A stretch of 64,000 nucleotides of DNA from positions 179,770,739 through 179,834,738 of the forward strand of contig JAHLJT010009419.1 in the NCBI GenBank assembly GCA_031308135.1. Reading direction: 5' to 3'. Made by a program: the position numbers and the translations under genes. The notes beneath the pieces were generated by a model. The model saw nothing but the letters and a program-made list of their open reading frames with translations, was not told the origin of the DNA and ran no database searches. Positions 58,440 to 64,000 of this stretch are shown here, in pieces. Numbering within the stretch: position 1 is the stretch's first letter; every line of letters starts with the position of its first letter. This DNA comes from Acheta domesticus (Eukaryota > Arthropoda > Insecta > Orthoptera > Gryllidae).

Positions 58440-60240
58440 GTTGCTTGCATCTATTCTGTTTAAAATTTTGGTTCTTCGTCATGGCTAATAATATCTTTAA
58501 TAAAAGTTGCAGCACCTCCTTTAGCTGAATTTTCCGGATTAGTCGTATGATAGCATTTATATCCTCTAATTTTAAAACAAGATTCATCTGTAAAATGGCT
58601 TATATTGATATTAATCATATCATTTTTTAGTAATTTATAAATATTTCTAGTTACTTTCAACGTTGTTTAAAACCATTAGCATTCCAAAGAGAAATCTTAA
58701 TACAATCTGGCACTTTTTACTTTTGTAAGTCCTTTCTGACTGCTTTTGATCTAAGCTTTCTGACTACTTTTTCAATTTTGGCTTACTTACAATTTCCACA
58801 TTTTGGCTTTGTCATTTTTTCTATATTGTAATTTTTAGTAAGACGATTTTCTGCACATATAAGACATATATCTTTTCCAAGGTAATAATTTTTGGTGTGG
58901 TTAAACCTTTGGCGTTTTTTGCACTCTTTAGCAACGTCAGGTTTGGGACGTAATTCTTTATATAAAAGTAAGAATAGAAGAATTTGTTATTCCAAACAAT
59001 AAATCTTGGGTCTTCACCTCTTTTAAATGTAACCATGTGCAGAGGTGCTTTAACCTCAATTTTCTTATCTTTGCTTTTTGGGTGATCATTATTTATTTGT
59101 AAGTTAACTTCATTCATTACTTTAAAGCCTTCATTTTGAAGAGGTAATTTGAGGTTCCCTGTATCTGCCTCCCCATCGAGTCCTCGAACCATGACTTTAA
59201 CTGTTCTGTTCTGTTTATTTTGATAATTAATACATTGTATATAATTTTTACTCTTCAATATTAGTAATTATCTTAAAATCTTCATTGGTACACATTTTTT
59301 ATATTGTCCTTCTTTATTGTAACTGGAGGTGGGTCTTTCTTTAATTAATTATTTCTATTACCTTATCATAACGTTGGTCATTAATTAGATTAAATGTAGG
59401 CATTTTTCTTTTCTTTTTAAGAATAGTTTCAAAATTAGCCAAATTTGAAGTGGAAGGATTCGAGACACTATCCTTTGGGAAGAACTTATCGGGGAATGCG
59501 AAGCATTTTCAATTGACATCTCTCTATTACAACAATTTCCTTTGGAGAAATTAACGCCTTCTAATTCTTTACACTCTTCGTCTCTTATTCTCCGGTTTTT
59601 CCAAATGAAATTCTGAATAGTAAGTGTAATATTTTCCTTGATTGGTACTGCTGTACTCTTACTTGTCTATTCTTAATTTCTTCAATTTCTTCTCGCAACT
59701 CGTCTATTATTTGATCCTCTTCAATTAACTTTTCTTGTAGTTCTTCTAAAGCCCAATTCTCACTCCTGGTAATATAGATACATCTTTTTTTGGCCACCCT
59801 TAGTTGGAGACCCTTGTGTGCATTTTGTTTTTGTTTTTTCTGTTTCTTTTTTTCAAATTCAGTTGTATGTTCATAATCCATTCCGTTCCCAAGAGTAGCT
59901 AACTGACCATGTATTTAGAACCCCGCATGAATAGGTAAGGCTTACTATTATCGGAGGTCTTCTGATATCCCTGAGATAGGCTCCGTTCCAGACGCAGATA
60001 ACCCCTGCGCGCCTATTAGCCCTCGGCACCGGTTGCATTACCCCTTGGCTTGGGGGGAACTCTAGTTACTGGGAAAACCGAAGAAGATTAAGATTCTCAC
60101 AGAGGAGAGGAGTAAGAATATGCAAAGAAAATGATGTAAAAGAATAGAGAAGAAGAGAAAGCGAATGACTCCTGAGTCCTCCAAAGCTAATAGCATCAGG
60201 GTCGGAAAACCTAAGAGGTCAAGAGAGATCTAAGGGAAAG
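58440..60240 (-). pseudogene. 5' half of a decayed jockey-clade LINE (5' UTR, ORF1, endonuclease start)
   Basis: On the minus strand a GC-richer 5' UTR-like block (60240-59885) precedes ORF1. ORF1 has a Lys-rich coiled-coil start (59881-59585), then VKVMVRGLDGEADTGNLKLP and related gag segments (59258-58940). A frameshifted Cys-His knuckle region (CKKRQRFNHTKNYYLGKDIC) follows at about 58925-58850. The endonuclease start ISHFTDESCFKIRGYKCYHT and AKGGAATFIKDIISH (58660-58460) breaks off where the foldback begins. With the RT at 55950-57500 this is probably one element lacking the middle of ORF2. Confidence 0.65.
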
Positions 60241-60544
60241 ATAAATACAAGTGTTACTATAAGACAGTGGTGTCAATGTCTACTACTGGTGGCAGTGGCA
60301 CGCCCTGTGGCACCGTGCCATGGCGCGAGCTTCTCTGCGCAACTAGCGTCGAGAAAGGAAACTATTACGAATAGTAGTAACCCCGCTGTTTTACAATAGG
60401 GATGGCGTTGTCTCTGGTGGCGGGGTGATGAACTACGTGGAGGGGCGATTTCGTCGTGGCACTCGTGCCACGGACTCCCGCTCGTGGCATCGACCTTCAA
60501 AACATTGCTATAAGATGTCTTCTGAAGGAGGAGATTTAAGCCTT

Positions 60545-62868
60545 TTTTACTTTCCCTTATACGTACGTATACACGGAGTGATATACGTAGTATAGGGAAA
60601 GTTATGTAATGCTGCGCGAAAAAAATGGCCAATTTTCGGCGGAAAAAAATTAATTGCCGGGCCGTGAAAACGAATAAGTGGATAAAACCACTAAATTGCT
60701 AAATTAAGAAAACAAAATCCTCTATCTCGTGGTGTGGTCAAAATCCATGATTTGTTGCTTCTTTATACTTAAAAATCGATTGACGGCATTCCGTCCGTCT
60801 GTCCGTCTGTGGTCAACGCTAGCGCCTAAACCGTTCGGTCGATTTTCTTCAAAATTGATATTCCCCAGTCGATCTGATTCTAGTCGAAGCTTTGTGATTT
60901 TGAAAAAGGTTCTTTAAAATTTGGGGGTACTTTATATGAAGCCCCCCGGGGATTTTCAACATTTTCTCAAAAACGGCTCCAAATTATTTCTTTAAATTTC
61001 TTGTATGAATAGAGGAAAATACACTTTTTAACATGGCATAGGTCCGATTTTCACGTACAGCTCTGAATTTTCGAAAATTGTGAAAGTTTGAATTTTTTTC
61101 GGCGTCTTTCTCCAACCACAAAATTGAAGATAGAGATTCTTTCTTCAAATAAAATTTGTTCTGCATATTAAGTTCTTTAATAAAGGTCATGTAAATGTTT
61201 TCACAATTTTGGTAGTTTTCGTGCAATATGTGCAATTTTAAAAAATTACAAAAACAAAATTTTCTCAAAAACGGCTCCAAATTTTTTCTTTAAACTTTTG
61301 GTAGGGATAGTGGTAAATGTACTCTATCAATGACATAAAAGCCATTTTGGTATATCGGTTGGTTTTTTCAAAAATTACAAAAATGTAAATTTTTTACTTG
61401 TCTCTCACGTCGTTAATATTACATTATCGGCGATTTTTTTACATTATTATATTTATGATTATATATGCTTTAAATAATGTCAAGTAAAGTTTCTCGATAA
61501 CACTACCGTTTTCTGTGAAAAGTAGCTCAATTTCGGCATTTTCAGAAATGCTCAAACGTCATTTTCTCGTATATGGCTGCAATTTTTTTCTTGAAACTTT
61601 TGTAACGGATAGTGCTAATTACACTCATTAGTATAGCGTGTAGTTTATTTTGAGTTTTTTTTGTTTTTCAAAAATTATATAAATGTAAATTTTTTGAAAG
61701 ATCTCTCACATCTTTAATATGCACATTATCCGCAATTTGTAAAGATGATTATATTTGTGAGTGTAAGTGCTTCAAATAACTTCAAATAAAGTATTTTGAA
61801 AACTCAAAAATTTTCTGTGAAAATGAGCTTCAAATTTCGCATTTTTAGTAGTGCTAAAACGCCATTTTCTCTTAAGCGGCACATAATTTTTAAAAGAAAA
61901 TTGCCATTTACGGCTAGTTCTTAATGAAATATGCTCATCAAAAACAAACCTTCAAATAAGATCATGTTGAATTTTTAGGAATATGAGTAGTATTTCTCTG
62001 ATTTCCTGACAAACATCGCCCGCTCAGAATTCACTGCACTTCGTTTTCGTAGTTTTTTTACAACTATAATAGTGAAAATACATTTTTTTCTGAATTAAAT
62101 GTATTTATCAAAACTACATCTGCAAATAATGGTATGCTTAATTTTTTCAAAATACGAATAGTTTTTCTACAATTTCGTGAGAAACATAATGCTGCAATTT
62201 TACTGCGTGTCAGACAGCTGGATGCGTCGTAAATTAGGATTTGCAATTTTGTATATTATTTCTTTGTTCGTTTCTTACATTCCACCTTTTGTTATACATT
62301 CACATATTAATCTTTTAAAAAAATATTTATTTCGAAATATTTGAAATAAAAATAACTAGCTATCAGAAAATCGACAATGCAGGGAATACAACAATGAAAT
62401 TTGGTTTCACGCTCGCGAATTTCTGTGAATCAAGTTTCATTGTTGTGATTTGCTGTAGCTGTATGAAAGGAGTTATAATTGCCAATTAATATTGATATTT
62501 GCATGAAAATATTTAGTTTTCGCACCAAATGCTCTATCATTTGTTGTAGGTAGAGTATTTTTGCATGGTCTGAGAATACTCTTCTCTAATCATGGCCCTA
62601 CGAAAAGCATTTCTGTATTGTCCGGGGTATCAGGCTTATTTTTCAATTAAAAATTTACAAAACTTTAGTATTCTATTTTTATGCAGTTGTAGAATTCACA
62701 TAGTTCTGACAACACTGCGATGGAAACAATGAGTTGTTCGCCTTTTGATTGAATTGGATGTTTTAGAATAATAGCTAAGATGTTAGTAGCGCAGAAAGTG
62801 CAATATTTCAATACTACGTATCTGTTTCCAATGACGCGGGAAAGTACGTGCCGTTGTAGCACCACTAG
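60545..62868 (+). mobile_element. Foldback-family long arm
   Basis: It begins with a local palindrome (actttcccttatacgtacgt ... tatagggaaagt), then taatgctgcgcgaaaaa, aaaccgttcggtcgattttc (60829-60848), ttgggggtacttta and caaaaacggctccaaat repeated near 60969 and 61267. It ends with gggaaagtacgtgccgttgt and agcaccactag (62839-62869). Only one arm is present. No coding capacity. Confidence 0.65.
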
Positions 62869-62869
62869 T

Positions 62870-64000
62870 TTCATATTGAACGGGAAAATATTATTTATGG
62901 AATACCACATTTTAGAGAATACATTATTCTTGGACAGTGGATCTGTTGTTGTATAAATATCAATTTCAATAACTCTGTGGGTTACGATGTTTTGCATTTT
63001 GATGTGCAACATATCATGCGTTGATAAACTGAAATTATAGTTTTGAAATGCAATAATACGTTTTTTAAATTGAATGGATGTAAAAGATTATGTCACGTGA
63101 ATATTATTCATAACTATGTCAATTACATTGTTAACAGTGAATACAATCACTTTCATGAAGTGAAAAAATTAGAGTGAATCATCTTCATTCATTACCGTGT
63201 TCATTACATTTATGATGCATTGTAACGATTTTGCAGGCAATCGTTTTCTCATTCATATAAATTGTAACTACTCGTATTTAATGTATCTAGAGATTGAAAA
63301 AATATAATAAATATATTGCAATTGAATCGCAAAGATTCTTTTTTTCCCCTTTTGTGTACCTTTCAATCTTAAATCTGGAAAATAGGTGCTTGGTTTTTAA
63401 GGTATTTTAGAGGGATTTCTTAGTTTTTAAGACATTTTCTACATTACGTGCAAGTTTGTTTTCTCTACCTGATTACTTACCGAATAGAGAAAAAAAGAAA
63501 CCTCTCTTTAAATAAGCAGAACCACCACTATTATATGCACAATAAGCGTAAATATAATAAAACGACGTCCTGTCTTTATTATATTTACATACCACACAGG
63601 TGCAAGCACACGAGATTTTATTCCCTTTCCCTTCTTTTATTTGTCTTCGCTTCACAAGTCTTTAATAAAAAAAACGTTAACTAAATTATTCGAAGACGTA
63701 TCCATTACGTGACGAACCTCAAACTTCCCTGGGAGCCCCAGGTCGAGCTCCGGCGCCTCTGGGAATGCCGTGCGGGCAGATGGCGAGCCGCATCCGACAT
63801 TGCGCAACGCACGCGGATGGGGCGTTGGCCTTCTGCACAGCGGCTCCTCTGAGACGTGCTTTTCCCCGACTGCACGAATTGAGACTACCGCAACACAAAC
63901 TTTCTCTTATTATTTGAAACAGGGGACCACAATGCAGACAGCTCGCCTACATAAACCCGTAAAGAATAACTATTATTCTTGCCAAGGGACACCACATTTA
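62870..64000. other. Intergenic DNA, nothing recognised
   Basis: AT-rich up to 63700, then a GC-richer stretch at 63720-63860 with no recognisable coding or repeat signature before the window ends. The minus-strand ORF of 115 codons at 62665-63012 overlaps the foldback end and is not supported as a gene. Confidence 0.4.

Noticed and set aside
1..64000. CRISPR array or bacterial contamination
   Set aside because: No regularly spaced repeats with unique spacers and no bacterial operon structure. The repeat and transposon content is eukaryotic.

Overview
The window looks like a gene-poor, AT-rich nuclear stretch of an animal genome, probably an arthropod and most likely a large-genome hemimetabolous insect. 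That placement is inferred from the mix of jockey-clade, R4/Dong-type, CR1/L2-like and RTE-type non-LTR retrotransposons, mariner and Penelope-like remnants, tRNA-derived SINEs and abundant microsatellites. No bacterial-type operon, rRNA gene, CRISPR array or intact host gene was seen. Nearly all recognisable coding sequence is transposon-derived and most of it is broken.

Layout. 1-10.4 kb: AT-rich DNA with tRNA-derived SINE pieces (1.35, 4.56, 5.1-5.7, 8.6 kb), a possible DNA-transposon end (6.33 kb) and a Cys-rich ORF of unknown origin (7.19 kb). 10.4-11.4 kb: a palindromic Penelope-like remnant with a GIY-YIG endonuclease fragment and hammerhead-like motifs. 12.7-14.1 kb: a G-rich minisatellite, a SINE and a stub of an R4/Dong-type LINE. 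15.55-17.33 kb: a 5'-truncated CR1/L2-like LINE with an open RT frame. 17.7-18.4 kb: two SINE copies. 19.0-19.7 kb: a piece of a large foldback family. 23.2-23.6 kb: the best candidate for a host exon, a GC-rich proline-rich exon on the minus strand with a consensus splice donor. 24-25 kb: tandem duplications. 26.8-28.3 kb: SINEs and a second G-rich tract. 29.39-34.74 kb: two R4/Dong-type elements in head-to-tail order on the minus strand, bracketed by (ATT)n tracts. 37.85-41.2 kb: a jockey element that lost its RT domain. 41.67-48.28 kb: a cluster of large inverted-repeat (foldback) elements. 50.57-51.94 kb: a SINE and a 646-bp palindrome with hammerhead-like motifs. 54.16-54.54 kb: a tiny RTE-type 3' end with a 12-bp target-site duplication. 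55.12-55.87 kb: a snap-back mariner. 55.95-60.24 kb: a decayed jockey element split by a foldback. 60.55-62.87 kb: another foldback arm.

The elements show four recurrent themes: insertion into simple repeats (Dong type in AAT tracts), self-inverted architectures (foldback, mariner, Penelope-like), internal deletion that keeps the ends (jockey), and short ribozyme-like cores in the palindromic elements. Family boundaries and identities were judged by eye from motifs and self-similarity; no database or alignment program was used.
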